The position numbers and the translations under genes were made by a program. Shown one piece after another: positions 10,430 to 22,033 of a stretch of 64,000 nucleotides of DNA (its first letter is position 1; each line of letters opens with the position of its first letter). The DNA comes from Scilla litardierei (Eukaryota > Streptophyta > Magnoliopsida > Asparagales > Asparagaceae). The notes beneath the pieces were generated by a model, which saw nothing but the letters and a program-made list of their open reading frames with translations, ran no database searches and was not told where the DNA came from. The DNA is taken from positions 196,799,689-196,863,688 of the forward strand of contig CM061141.1 of the NCBI GenBank assembly GCA_030789695.1. The letters are read 5' to 3'.

Positions 10430-11404
10430 ATGACCATAGCTCTAGTGGGAGATTGGACCTTCCCACCCGATCCGAACTTCCTAGCGGGGTTGCACCTTCC
10501 TTTCCTTCCCGCGGACGCACGCAGACCACCGTCCCCTGCCGCCCACTTAGGCGAGCAGGATATCCCTGCATCTCGGGGAGATATGGGGGCTGGCCCGAGT
10601 CGTCCTGTTTCTGTTCTGGGCCCCATCACTTCTGAGCACCTCTTAGCGGCCATTTCTGGCCTTGTCTCCTGTGCCGACATGACCACCACCGCCGGCACCA
10701 CTTCCACCTTACCTGCCGGCACCACTTTTGCCTCACGTCAGTCCACATCCTTTGGTCATCGCCAGGTCTCTGCCCGTCTTGGTCTTGAAAGGGAGGTCGC
10801 TGCCCTCCGTGATCTCGCCATGTCCTCTGCCTCCTCGGACCCATCACCGTCCTCCTTTCTCACTCACCCACGTTTCCTCGCACTTGAGAGGAACGTGGCC
10901 GCCATTCTTTGCCTTCTCACTCACATCCACGGTCCACCTCCACCTTCACCACCTCGACGATCTTCTCCTCCACCCTCCCACACATCCCCACATCCATCAC
11001 CTCCCCCACCACATTCTTCTCCTCCCTCATCTATTCCCATCCTGGTATCCACTTCCCCCCTCCCGACCACTTCCATCGCACCCACGCTACCTCCTCCCTC
11101 CTCCTCCATAACTTCATATGTGCGTCGGAGGAAATTACCGGTGCGCTCCAAATCTCTCCCACCACCACCCACTACCGTCACAACCACATCTTCTCCCCCC
11201 ATTTCTATTCCTTTCACCACCGCCTTGATCGCCGTCCTACCACCACCACCCACCTCCACCGACACTCCTCCCATCGTTCACACCACCGCTGCACCTATTC
11301 CTCCACCTCTTTCACCACTTCTCCGCACACCCCCAGCCTCCCCCGACCACCCAGCCACACCCTCTTCCAAGGAGGGCGAGGATTCACCTTCTCCTGATTT
11401 TTGA
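10430..11404 (+). pseudogene. Env-position ORF of Athila-1, displaced C-terminal frame
   Basis: An open frame of 324 codons follows 32 bases after the previous stop in a different frame. It shows a helical stretch (LGLEREVAALRDLAM, then LALERNVAAILCLLTH) followed by a long proline/serine/threonine-rich tail rich in PPPP and SPPP. A helix followed by a proline-rich tail fits the C-terminal half of the same protein, separated by an indel near 10400. It could instead be a separate short ORF. Confidence 0.5.
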
Positions 11405-13050
11405 TTTCACCTTGTTTGTTTTTGACTCCCCCTTGCATATTTCTGCATTTCACGATCGCATTTTATTCGCTAGCACTGTTATGTCTAGCTTGGGGGACGT
11501 CTATTTTGGTGTGTTGTCGTGTTTTGTTTTTTCTCATTTTTGTGTGTGTGCTTGTTTTTCCCCTTTTGAGTGTCATGTCATGTGGTTTTATTTCTATTTT
11601 CGTGTCGTGTGGTTTGATTTTGATTTTTCTTTATTTTCAGTTTCATCTCTGTGTTGTCCTCGTTTTCATTTCTTTTTGTGTCGATGCGTATTCCCCCCAT
11701 CTTCATTGCCCTCCCGTACTCACTCATATTGCATTGAGGGCAATGCAAGCTTCAGCTTGGGGGAGTCGCACTGTGTGCGCCATTTGAGTCTTTCTTTTTC
11801 GTTTTTGTGTCGTTTTCATCGTGTTTTTATTTTATGTTCTTTTTCCTCTTCTCTTCTTTTTATCTCTTTCTCCTAGAGATGAACCCTATGACGAATCTCC
11901 ACAAAATCACACACACCTAGCATGGCATCGATAATCACATTCACTAACCCTAGGATATCGAGTCCTCTTGCATTTCATGCATCGCGGGTCCACTTAGCTT
12001 TTTGTGAGTCGTGCGTCGTGCCTAGCTGTTTAGTGTGCTTCTACTTTGTGATTTTACTTTATATACCTGTCCAGGAATGACCCCTAGATTATCATGCTTC
12101 GATTTGAATATGCGGTATTTATTTTCCCTGTCTGCTTCTGCATGATATATATATATATATCGTGTACTTCATTTCGCATGTGTCGGGATTCCACAATTAA
12201 GGACTAGGATAACCCATTTAGCCTATGCTCTATTTAGCGAGAATAGTTTCCTTTGCCCAAGTGTTTAGATTCCGACTTCTTTTTTTGTTTTACTTGGTGC
12301 AAATCCCCTCGTCGTGTACCATTCTCCCACTTGGGAGAGTACACATGTGTATAGCCAAAAACCCAAATATCCAAAAAAAAGAGAAAAGAAAAGAAAAACC
12401 CAAAAAGAAAAGAAAAGAAAAATTTTGTATAGCCAAAAAGTCAAAAAAAAAAATACAAATGCCCAAAACCCAAAAAAATTCCCGTGTGAATATTTTTTCC
12501 TACCTACCGAGAATTAAGGGAAGGCGAGAATTTGCACCGAGTGTTCTACTCCCCATCATCTCAACCCCCATCGTTTTCGAAAACACTTGGCTTGGGAACT
12601 TTTTAGCTAGTATCTAGGCTATAGTGGTGTGATTTCCTTAACCCTAGTTGTGGAGTCCCCGATGCATGATACGCTTCTATTCTTATACTCTTCTCATGCA
12701 TGCTTGAACTAATATTCACCGCAATTTCAAATTCGAATCGGTATTTGGGTCGTTTCCTGGGTCTGTGTATATCGAGCTTTATTGCACATTGTAGATAGCG
12801 ACACCGACTGCTAGCGCACGACCACACTAACTCGCGCTTCACCGCGTGGGCCCACGGCACTTATTTGGACTCGTATTCCTAGGTTTAGTGATGTGATTTG
12901 GCGTTTGCTTGCTTGGTGTGTCGTTTTTTATTTTGTTGGCTCTGACGGACGATCTAGGATATAGAGTTTTCTTTTTCTCTCTTTCTCTCTATTTTTTCCC
13001 CTCCGAGCTCCTACTCTCACTCGTCTTCCTCGAGGACGAGGAAGAGTTCA
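11405..13050 (+). other. Athila-1 3' untranslated region
   Basis: No supported gene. It is T-rich (TTTTTGTGT runs) and contains two polypurine-like phrases: AGCTTGGGGGACG near 11489 and AGCTTGGGGGAGTC near 11754. An A-rich tract at 12355-12475 has runs of AAAAGAAAAG. A (TA)n run lies at about 12147-12161. Confidence 0.55.
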
Positions 13051-13063
13051 GCTTGGGGGATTT
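13051..13063 (+). promoter_or_regulatory. Polypurine tract of Athila-1
   Basis: GCTTGGGGGATTT sits directly before the LTR start TGACGTGC. Confidence 0.75.
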
Positions 13064-13320
13064 TGACGTGCGTTTATATTTCATATATTTACGCGCGTTT
13101 TCTTCCATGTTTTTCCGTATTTACCGCTGTCTTTTATTCGTTTTCTCGTGTTTTCTTGTGTTTTCTTGTTTTCTTTCACTTTTCTGTATTTTTCGTGTTT
13201 TGCAGGAGTTTGCTGGCATTTGGGACGCAAAACGATGATATCATGTGTCCCCAGAGCAACGGGAGGAGTCACGCGTGATCCAGGGGGTCAAACGATGAAG
13301 ATTACATCTTTCAGCCCCTC

Positions 13321-13690
13321 ACCCGGTCGGTTGGTCATCTCCAACCGATCGGGTGATGCACGCGTGCACCACCCGGTCTCAGCTGGAGCTCAAGTGGATG
13401 TCACCCGATCGGTTCACAGGCCGGTTCAACGGGGCCGATTCTCTGTCTTTTCAAGCCAAATTCCAACCGATCGGGTGACTCTCACCCGATCGGTTCATCT
13501 GTAGCTGATGCTGAGGAGCCGAGACACGGGCACCCAACCGACCCCTTCACCCGATGGCGCCAAGATCCAACCGGTCACCCCAAGAACTCAACCGACCGGT
13601 TCATATGACCGGGTGAAACTCCGCCATTTTCTGTTTATTATTTGTAACGGATCACCCGATCGGTTGACTTGTCAACCGATCGGGTGATAC
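13321..13690 (+). repeat. CCGATCGG inverted-repeat array in the Athila-1 LTR
   Basis: Six CCGATCGG copies in the contexts AACCGATCGGGTGA and CACCCGATCGGTT, with variants (CCGGTCGG, CCGACCGG) between. The array ends eight bases before TATAAATA at 13698. Confidence 0.85.
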
Positions 13691-13697
13691 GAGATCC

Positions 13698-13705
13698 TAT
13701 AAATA
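13698..13705 (+). promoter_or_regulatory. TATA box of the Athila-1 LTR
   Basis: TATAAATA follows the array directly. The same octamer follows the internal array at 8983. Confidence 0.7.
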
Positions 13706-14650
13706 GGACCCCTAGGGTTCCAGAAACGGGGAGCTGTTAGTTTTTACTGTTTTCTCCTATTTGTGACGGTTGTAATTACTTTTCTATTGTAAGTTTTCGG
13801 ATCTTTGTAAGACTTTAGTATTATCTTAATTGCTCTACTACCTTCGCATTCCTATCGTCTGATTATGATTTTAACGGTTCATTTTTGTTTAGATCGCTTT
13901 TTAATAAATATTTGTGAGTAGTTCCCAAATCTGGGATTTTGGCGGAAACCCCTTCGGGGGCTCTTCCCGATGCATCCATAGGTTTAGGAAATCGATAGGG
14001 ATTAGGAATCTAACGGTTACGCGGGGTGTTTTATTGTCATCGGCGGGAAAAAGACCACCTTTGACCGTTGGCCAAGGGGGAATAAACTTGGCGGTTGACT
14101 CCCTAGCCATAGCTCACGCCCTTAGCGTAGAAGCCGAATCCTAGCGCGCGGGAGCGGCAGGATGAGATGTTGGGAGTTATCGTTGTGAGCTTAGTGCTCC
14201 CGGAATCGATCAGTGTTAATGGACACGGGAGTGCCCACTGATCGAACCCGGGAAGTCCGGTGTATCATCCTGGGCACCGACCGGAATATCGGGCCCATGG
14301 GATGCCGGTACCACTTTCAGAGGCAACGTCTCAGCATTAGACCCTAATTCCGATCGCCATCCTACCCATAGGCCGTATCGGCGAGAGTCGCTCGTTGGAG
14401 TGGAAACCAAAGTCCCGGGTTTATTTTCTTATTGTTCATACCTTGCATTCCTTTCCCGTGACAACCCATCAACCGATCCGGGCTAGCTCGCCCACGGGGT
14501 GATTTCAGTCCTCCTTGACACAAGCACATCCTAGCCTCCCTGTGTTCGACCCCCAAGCCACACTACAACACCGTGCGCTTGCGGTTACAAATATCTAAAC
14601 CCTCACGCGGGTCCCCCGGCCATTTGCGGCTAGAAAACCGGGGGCACGTC

Positions 14651-14834
14651 AGAAGCTTGGGATTATGTGGCCTGAGTTCGATTAGGAATATGGTAATATC
14701 CTGAGTCAAATTCGAATAAGTATAGGCCGAGTCGAGTTTGTATTAGATGTAGAGCCCGGCTGAATAAGTCACTGCTCGATTGAGCAGAAAAGAATAAAAA
14801 TATAAGGAATTGAGTTTAGAAATTTTTCCCTAGT
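14651..14834 (-). other. Athila-2 sequence at the break with Athila-1
   Basis: AT-rich sequence without a gene. By comparison with Athila-1, an env-position ORF should follow here on the minus strand, but the Athila-1 insertion has removed or displaced it. Confidence 0.45.
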
Positions 14835-15291
14835 ACTCGACCGAGCTGCTTACTCAGCTTGGTCAAACTGAATTAAAACAGAGTGTTGTTTTCAGCTCTC
14901 TTTTGCTATTCCTGCAGATCGTCCGAGTAGGGTAGCTACTCGGTCGAGTCCATTAAGCTTTCCAGAGTGCCCTTTTAGCACTTTTGGGACTCTCCCTGCA
15001 TCTCGATCGAGTAGGGTAGCTACTCGGTCGAGTCGAATAAGAAACAAAGTGCTCTTTTCGACCTTTTTGGGCTGTGCCTGTAGCTCGACCGAGTAGGAGG
15101 CTACTCGGTCGAGTCGCAATTAATTTCTAGAGACACTTTTCGCCTGTTTTTCCAGCTTTCTACAGCTCTTACTGTAGCTCGACCGAGTAGAGTGCTACTC
15201 GATCGAGTCGCAATTGATTTCCAGAGAGTGTTTTTGCCTTCTTTCTCCAATTCACTGCAGCTCGATCGAGTAGGGTAGCTACTCGGCTGAG
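14835..15291 (-). repeat. Hairpin array with CTCGACCGAGTAG / CTACTCGGTCGAG arms
   Basis: Five imperfect hairpins at about 14917-14947, 15002-15032, 15084-15113, 15178-15207 and 15261-15291, spaced 82-94 bases apart. Each has about 13-bp arms (CTCGACCGAGTAG and its complement) around a 3-6 base loop. A weaker, more open copy lies near 14835-14865. The spacers have unrelated sequence. The array holds the same place in the element as the CCGATCGG array of Athila-1. Confidence 0.85.
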
Positions 15292-15524
15292 TCACCTGTA
15301 ACTCTTCCCCAAAGCTTGTATTTCTCTAAGGTGCTCTTTCCTTTGTTCCTTCTCCTTTATTTAATCGTTACGCACGTTCTCCTCATTGTTCAACCTGTGG
15401 AACGTGGAACTCATCAATTTTTTTTTGGTTTTGTATTTTCTTGGAATTAAAAAATTATTTATTTTGTTTTTGACTAAGAAAAGAAAAACAAAAAAACAAA
15501 AATAAAAACTAAGGGAAAGAAAGC

Positions 15525-15548
15525 TGGGTTGCCTCCCGATAAGCGCTT
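15525..15548 (-). other. Conserved post-pol block of Athila-2
   Basis: The minus strand reads AAGCGCTTATCGGGAGGCAA then CCC, the counterpart of 8450-8472 in Athila-1. An A/T-rich tract with AAAACAAAAA runs lies just left of it. Confidence 0.6.
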
Positions 15549-15582
15549 ATTTTAATTCATAAGCTCGACTCCCTCAAGATTT

Positions 15583-18130
15583 TCAACGAATGATGTTTGG
15601 TGCATGTGAATTATGCTCGTCATGCTTTCCAATAATCCTGTGCAGTGGTATTTGGCATGCCTCTTCATGTCGGCCCTCAGCGGCCAAGGAGATAGTAGCC
15701 TCCGGTTCTTGATGGTGCAAGTGTATGTCCGTGGGCTCCTCGTCAAGGACTCGTAGATAGGCGGCCATCGCTTTGTTGTATATGACATTGTTGTCGTTGT
15801 CCAAGCTCATCATCATTGGATCTTTGGAAATATCATTCAAGGTTTGCTCATGAGTAGCTTCATCCTCCAAGAGATCAAGGTAATTAGTGTCTTCTTGCGG
15901 TGTGTGTTCCCTCATAGGATTTTGCAAGCGGAATTGGACATCAATATTTCCTACGTTCAGAGATAACGTCCCCATGCAGACGTCAATCAAGACATCGGCC
16001 GTCGCCATGAATGGACGACCCAAAATGATCTGCAAATTACCTTTCTCCAGTATGTCCATAATCACAAAAATCTACCGACACGCATAGCCCGGGCAGAATT
16101 TGAAGGATGATGTCGCGTGCGATGCCCACCGAATAAGTAATAGAGTGGTCTGCCAATTGAATGCTCATATCGGTAGGCTCAAGTTTCGTCCCGGTATTTA
16201 GCCTCTTAAAGATGGATAGCGGCATCAAACAAATACTCACTCCCAAATCGATCAATGCTTTGCTAATAGAGGTGCCGCCAACGAAGCACGACACCGTGAA
16301 ACTCCCGGGATCCGGCAACTTCTTTGGTATATGGTTCTTAACAACTGAGGTGCAATTGTCTAAGAGCTTCACCTCCTCTTGCTTACACTTTCCAGTAATG
16401 AGATCCTTTAAGAATCTAGCGTATGTGGGGATTTCAGTGATAACGTCCATAAAGGGGTTGTTCAGTTGTATACCTTTGAGGAGCTCGGAGAACTTTACAT
16501 ATTTCTTCTTCATCTTCTCTAGAGCCAACCTTTGGGGATATGGAGGTGGAGGTCGGATTGCCTTGTTTTTGGCGGCATCCTTTGGAATAGAATTGTTGGA
16601 AGTGGTAGTAACATCTGCCGGTGCCGTAGCGCTAGTAGGTGAGGTAGATGGAAAAGCCTCCTTTACTTCAATAGCCTTGGGATCCTCTGTGGCCTTTTCC
16701 ATGTCCTTTTCAGCGGTAATATCTTCTCCATCTTGAGCATGAGTAGACGGCTTTCGGCTCAAATTGCTAGAAATCGGAACCATGACAGTGTCGGTAGTCT
16801 TCCCTCCTCTCGTGGTAACTGCGACCACTGCATTTGCTTGGGCCCTAGGATTGGGCTCTAGCTGTGAAGGCAATCGCCCTTGCATCTTCATAAATTGAGA
16901 CATTTGGCCCTTAAGCTCATCGATGGAATCATTGATAGACTTGAAACGCGCAGAATTCTCTGCATTTATCTTGGATTGCCCACTCATGAAGGTGTCCAAT
17001 GTCGCCTCGAGATTAGGCTTTGGATCGGCCGGTGCATATTGTTGTTGTTGACGGTAATTGTACCCCGGTGGTCTGTAAGGCCCAGATGACCTAAACCCAT
17101 ATTGTTGCATAGGCGGCCCTTGTTGTTGAGGAGGTGGTGGAGGTCTTTGCTGTTGAGGATGTTGCAATCCTCCATTGGGGTTGCCATAAGAAAATCTGGG
17201 ATGATTTCTTGGTTTCGGATGTTGCCATTGATTCATTCCCTCTCCGGCTACAAAGTGTACCTGCTCAGCTTGCATGTCTACTCCATTATATGGTCCTTCA
17301 TTTAAAGCATGGCCTTACTCCGCATAGCCTTCATGCGTGGGATAAGCTAGAGTTCTAGAAGTGGTTGGAATGTCATCCAACCTCTGTTCAATCCTCGCTA
17401 CCTATTTACAAAGAGTTTCAATAGAGCTACCAAGATGGGTAGCGATTTTTACCTTGGGGGCTTTAGTAGATGAGCGTTCGTCGCCCCACTGCTGAGTATT
17501 CGCATCCATTTGTTTCAGCAAAGATAAAGCTTCATCTGATGGCTTATACAAGACAGCTCCTTAAGCGGAGGCATCAATAATCATTTTCGTGCTTGGTTGA
17601 AGCCCACTGTAGAAACTTTGAACAAGATCCCACTCCACGACTTCATGGTGCGGACATTGATGCTGTAAGTCTTTAAATCTCTCCCAAGCCTCCTACAGTG
17701 ACTCCGTAGGAAGCTGTTTAAAATTTGAGATCGCTCCTTGAATCCTCACCGTTTTGGGCGGTGGATAGAACTTGTTCACAAAGGCGGTGGCCAGCTGCTC
17801 CTAAGTCGTAAAGGTATTAGAAGGATGTGCTCGCAACCAATAGGAGGCCTTGTCCCCTCAGAGTGAATGGGAATAACCTGAGCTTAATAGCATCTTCACT
17901 CCTGTTCTTAGCATGTAACGTGTCACACTTCGCCAAAAACATGTCGATATGGTGGGTTTGGTTTTCATGAGGATGCCCTTGGAAGGGGCCCTGCTGCATG
18001 AGATTTATCAACCCAGTCTTCAGCTCAAACCTACCTACCGCCAGTTGTGGTCTCAAGATGGAAGAAGCTCCAGTAAAGTTTGGCTTAATATAGTCCAGGA
18101 TGGACCCTTAGCGTAGAGGAGAAGCATTTC
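15583..18130 (-). pseudogene. Athila-2 gag and aspartic protease
   Basis: On the minus strand, 18056-17817 reads a gag core (LMQQGPFQGHPHENQTHHID, then AIKLRLFPFTLRGQ), typical of the plant retrotransposon gag domain. From there to 17276 the homology continues with in-frame stops. 17275-16037 is open: QQQRPPPPPQQQ, LPSQLEPNPRAQ, IPTYARFLKDLI, DPGSFTVSCFVGG and the protease site IDLGVSICLMP, where the catalytic aspartate is kept. A frameshift near 16060 moves the rest (IILGRPFMATADVLIDV) into the frame 16065-15583. No CCHC knuckle and no RT follow. Broken by stops and one frameshift. Confidence 0.82.
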
Positions 18131-18385
18131 CCACTTCCATTTGATCTATAGTAGCCTGACTCCTTTTCGCTGCTCTTAGCTTTCTTGCAGTCCTTTCGAT
18201 CTCGGGGTCAAATAATAATTCTCTGTCAAGGCTCCTAATGCAAGTGTTCATGCACAACAGGAACTCAGAAAAATACCATCAGTAACAAAGTAATAAAAGA
18301 ATAAAAATAAGGGAAAGATAAGAGATGATAAGATTTGCAAACAAATTCTTCAATAGAAAAATAATTCAAGTAACACTGTTACAAT

Positions 18386-18403
18386 CCTCGGCAACAGTGC
18401 CCA
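18386..18403 (-). promoter_or_regulatory. Degenerate primer-binding site of Athila-2
   Basis: The minus strand reads TGGGCACTGTTGCCGAGGA, a decayed form of the TGGCGCCGTTGCCGGGGA site common in Athila/Tat elements (tRNA-Asp type). LTR-like DNA begins at 18409. Confidence 0.6.
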
Positions 18404-18408
18404 AAACT

Positions 18409-19690
18409 TGATCGCCCGTGAACTAACACCTGGAACTCACCTAGCAATGGAACGAACACCAAGTGCTAAATTTATCCCAAATGCGAATCCCGGCACTTTA
18501 CGCAAGCGTACGGTTTCAAGTAATAGTATAAAAGATATCTATCCCACAGGGAAGGTAGAGATGTTATTGTCTTGGGTTATTTTTAAATCTCAGAATATAG
18601 GTTGCAGTCAGTTTCGAAAGATTATTTGTTTAGGATTGTGAACGATTAATAAAGACTAGGGCTTTAAGAATCACCGCTAGGATCGTGGGATGTCGATGCT
18701 TGGTTAAGACTCTTACGTTGCATTGGTTTTATAGGGATTGTCGCATCCAAGATGTGGAACTCATGGTTCTAAGCACCATGAATCTAACGTATCGCATTAA
18801 CCCATAGGCTCACACGATACGTGCATTAAGAATCGACAATATTCAATCCACTCTCGTGGACGGAATGATCTCATGTCACGCCACTCTCGTGGGTTAGAGC
18901 TCCGATGTATTTTGGTGGCTCTCATTGATGTAATGGCGGTACCCGGCAATTAGTAATATAGTTCATCGGTGGATCCCATCAAGACACGAGTCGGACATGG
19001 TCACGAGTCCCAATTGAATCCACTCACTCCCTAATTAAGCCTATAGGATACTCCTTAAGCCAATCGATTCCACCGACCGTGGGCACGATCTCAGTACGAG
19101 TTCTCCTACAAACTTTACAAGATCAACCAAAATACTTCCCTTTTATACCAACAGAACCTAAAAATCCTAACTTTGCATCTCAATCCTAAACCCATGGGCT
19201 AATCCATTAGCCCTAGATAGAACTACTCACGCATCGTAGAAATAACAACAAAAGATTCAATAGATGCAATGTAATTCATCATGGCAATGGAAAACATCAA
19301 AAAGCAATAGAAAGTGTAGAGAATTGTTACCAATGCGTCGTAGAGCAATAGCAATCCAAAGAGAATTAAGAAAACAAGATTCCTTGCGCAAAACAATAAT
19401 AAAAATCCAAGTTTTGCTTCATACAAAATAGCGACGGCACAAAAGAGTTATAGCAGTTAAACATTCACAGCAATTTGCAACCTGCAGCAATTTAATCATT
19501 TGATAGCAATTTGCAATACTATTAGCAACATGTAACAATTTAACATTTAATAACGAAACTGTAACGTTGTCAGCAACATGTAGAAAAAGAGGTTAGAGCA
19601 ATAATTAATAACCAGTCTATTCTAGTGATAAGTCAATGTCCAAGAGTACGAGAGATGACTAATATGCACCCTGTGATAGGAGCCAATCCG
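18409..19690 (-). repeat. Athila-2 5' LTR or leader region
   Basis: It abuts the primer site and holds no gene. The phrase CTATCCCACAGGGAAGG (near 18540) recalls a motif common near the 5' end of Athila/Tat elements. The right edge is not defined; a change of sequence character near 19690 is the best guess. Confidence 0.45.
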
Positions 19691-19904
19691 TGACGCTACC
19701 ACCAACCCCATAGGGTGACGGTCAAGCTCTAACCTCCTTAAGTGTGAAGGTATTCGGTTGGATGCATCCAGTCACTCAGTAACACTTGTGATCATAGACT
19801 ACCCAAATCTCACGTGTCAAGTCAAGTGCTGGGTCAAAAGTACGTGTACTATCTATTTATGTTGGGGTTCCATCTTCCATTCATTTATATCGAAGTACCA
19901 TCTT
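19691..19904. repeat. Possible left end of a decayed LTR split by the solo LTR
   Basis: Begins TGACGCTACC and ends with ATCTT, the left target duplication of the solo LTR. It may be the missing left part of the LTR fragment at 23014-25103. This rests only on position; there is no second copy in the window to compare. Confidence 0.3.
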
Positions 19905-20144
19905 TGTAACGACCCGCTCTCAGGGGGGCCATTACTTATTTGATTACATTTGCAGGTTTGTAGATTACCAGTGAAATCAATATAGCTACAATACAGAGAT
20001 GAACCAATACTCAAACCCGTGTACATTATTACAGTCCATATTTGAAATACAACACTCCACAACAATCACACTGAATACATGAAAGGAAGTACGGAAAGGA
20101 AATACAGAAAAGCAAATACAATATTCACATTAACTCAACTATCT

Positions 20145-20218
20145 CTAAAAATCAGCAGTCTCTGGGTCAAACTCTGGCTCCTCAAACTCAAGGGCCTCTT
20201 CTTCGATCTGTATGTCGT
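20145..20218 (-). other. Acidic exon-2-like frame in the solo LTR
   Basis: After a possible acceptor CACCGGCAG the frame reads DDIQIEEEALEFEEPEF and ends DPETADF plus stop. It is 74 bases long, the same as the acidic exon in the LARD-1 5' LTR, with the same G-then-two-bases phase. The exon-1 frame of this LTR has a stop (TGA) just before its donor, so the spliced ORF is not intact here. Confidence 0.4.
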
Positions 20219-22033
20219 CTGCCGGTGCCATAAAATGGAACCGTAGGTCGGTTACAATAATTCTAAAAATAGAAAGGAAGCAGGGCACAAGTATGACTAA
20301 ATCAGGTGATAAAAGGTAACGAAGTACAAGCAAACTAGAGCGTAAAGTAAAGTACAGTACAACAACTGTGACAAGACGTACATAACGGGTAGTAAAGGTA
20401 AGCAGAACTAAAAGAAGACAACAAACTGTACCAACAGTGCACAAGTGTAAATCAGGCTAAGTAAGAAAAGCATGCTAACATAGTAGCTATAGACAAGTGT
20501 GACAGGTAAAGTATATGCAGTTATGCATACAAGTGCGACAAGTAAAGTGCTGGTGGCTACGCAGGTGTGGTAAGTAAAGTGCATGCAATGCATAAAGTAA
20601 AGGTGACCGTGCAAGCAATAACTACACTAGAACTACGTGACTCAAGTAGGAGAGTGCGATATGCAACCATTGAGTTCATCTCTTTCCTGGATGCGCTTAC
20701 CCAGACGAATGCTGAAACACAGGCAGTGGTACATATATTTGCCGAAACACAGGCAGCAGGACAGGATACAGAAACACAGGCAGCGGTACGGGAAGATGAA
20801 CTCCAGTCACTCCCACACTCTCTCAAATAATGAGTTACCCCAAACCCCAGTGCAGTCTTATGTGTTCTATGCACATGTTTCATACGGGATGTTTCACAAT
20901 ATGTTCCAAACAATGTACCACATGATATTATAAAACATAGATTAGTTCCCAATTTACAATGATTATTGAACCAAAACTACTGATTGAATTTCTTATTGAA
21001 AACCAGAAAGTTAGGAACCCATTCCAAAGCAGACTGGGCCGAAGCAAAGTGGATGCTAAGAAGTTTGAGGATAAAGACAAGTCCAACAATTGTGATGTCG
21101 ATCTCATGCTTTGAGCATGTGGTATTTCTATTAGTACATAGTTTACTCAAGTAAATGGTCGTGTGTTACAACCACCAAAGTTGAAAGTTGGCAATGTCAT
21201 ATGCTTCTGTAGTTGATTAGTCCTATTGATTAGGTCTCTAGTTTTTTGGTTCTAGTCAATAGCCGTTCTGAGGCTATGATGTTTAAGTTCGTACGAGTAC
21301 ACTATCTAATTTTCTAAATTTAGAATTCATTGTGACTTACAATTTCGAGGTGGTTGTAGTGAGCTAGAACTAGAACTAAAGCTTCCAAGGGTACTGGTGT
21401 ACGAGAATCGGTACCTGAAATCATAAGAAATTGTTGGTTATAAGCCATACCAATTTCTATCTATTTATCTTGATTGTTCTTAATTTTCTAATAGCTTGAA
21501 AAGGTGACAAAATACATTCTAAAATTTTAGGTAGGCTAGATATGAGGAATATAATTTTACCTAAGAAGGAAATATTTTTCTGAAGCGTCGGGTATTTTTT
21601 ATAATTTTTAAAAGCTCAAGAACGATTTAAAAACTAATTTTAAATAGTTAAAGTAAATGTTCAATAATTTTTTCTGAATAAACTACGTATCAGAATACAT
21701 CAATTAAGTTGTCAAAATGATCGTCTCGTTATATACTACGACATATAATTTTCTCGTACGCCAGTGTACGTGAAATATTTAGGATATGAATTATTAAGTG
21801 AAAATACCGTAATTAGCTTTTATCTTTAAAAATTTACTGTGAAAAATATACTCGCCTGATCTGGATGAAATCAGCGACAATGTGTCCGCAATGTCACGCT
21901 CGAATTTTTGGCCCAGGTCTTGTATTTTTCTGAGGTATTATAGGATTTATTATGGATTTAAATCAGTAAACCCATAAACGAAAATACACACGTATTTTTG
22001 TATGTACGTATAAAAATACGTATGAAAGCCTCA

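Larger units (their letters stand above)
6825..14650 (+). mobile_element. Athila-1: Athila-type Ty3/gypsy element lacking RT and integrase
   Basis: Order seen: Q-rich gag end, aspartic protease, the conserved post-pol block with GGGAGGCAACCC, an inverted-repeat array with a TATA box, a long env-position ORF, an A-rich tract, a polypurine tract and a 3' LTR ending at 14650. The 5' LTR and gag start lie left of Copia-1, outside the window. About 3 kb of RT, RNase H and integrase expected between protease and the post-pol block are absent, so this is a non-autonomous derivative. It truncates Athila-2 at 14651. Confidence 0.8.
13064..14650 (+). repeat. Athila-1 3' LTR (1587 bp)
   Basis: Starts TGACGTGC and ends GCACGTCA, a perfect 8-bp terminal inverted repeat. 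It follows the polypurine tract and contains the CCGATCGG array and a TATA box. The DNA to its right belongs to a minus-strand element. Confidence 0.88.
14651..19690 (-). mobile_element. Athila-2: Athila-type element, truncated at its 3' end
   Basis: Read on the minus strand: an LTR-like region (about 19690 down to 18409), a degenerate Athila primer site (18386-18403), gag and protease (about 18130 to 15583), the post-pol block (15548-15525) and an inverted-repeat array (15291-14835). The element ends at 14650 where the Athila-1 LTR begins. As in Athila-1, RT, RNase H and integrase are missing between protease and the post-pol block. The outer LTR edge is not certain. Confidence 0.7.

Noticed and set aside
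10728..11397. Additional frames over the proline-rich end of the Athila-1 env-position ORF
   Set aside because: Shadows of the CCx-rich sequence in other frames. Only the frame 10430-11404 joins plausibly to the N-terminal part.
9399..11404. A true viral envelope gene
   Set aside because: No signal peptide, membrane span or cysteine pattern is visible. Only the position after pol recalls env.
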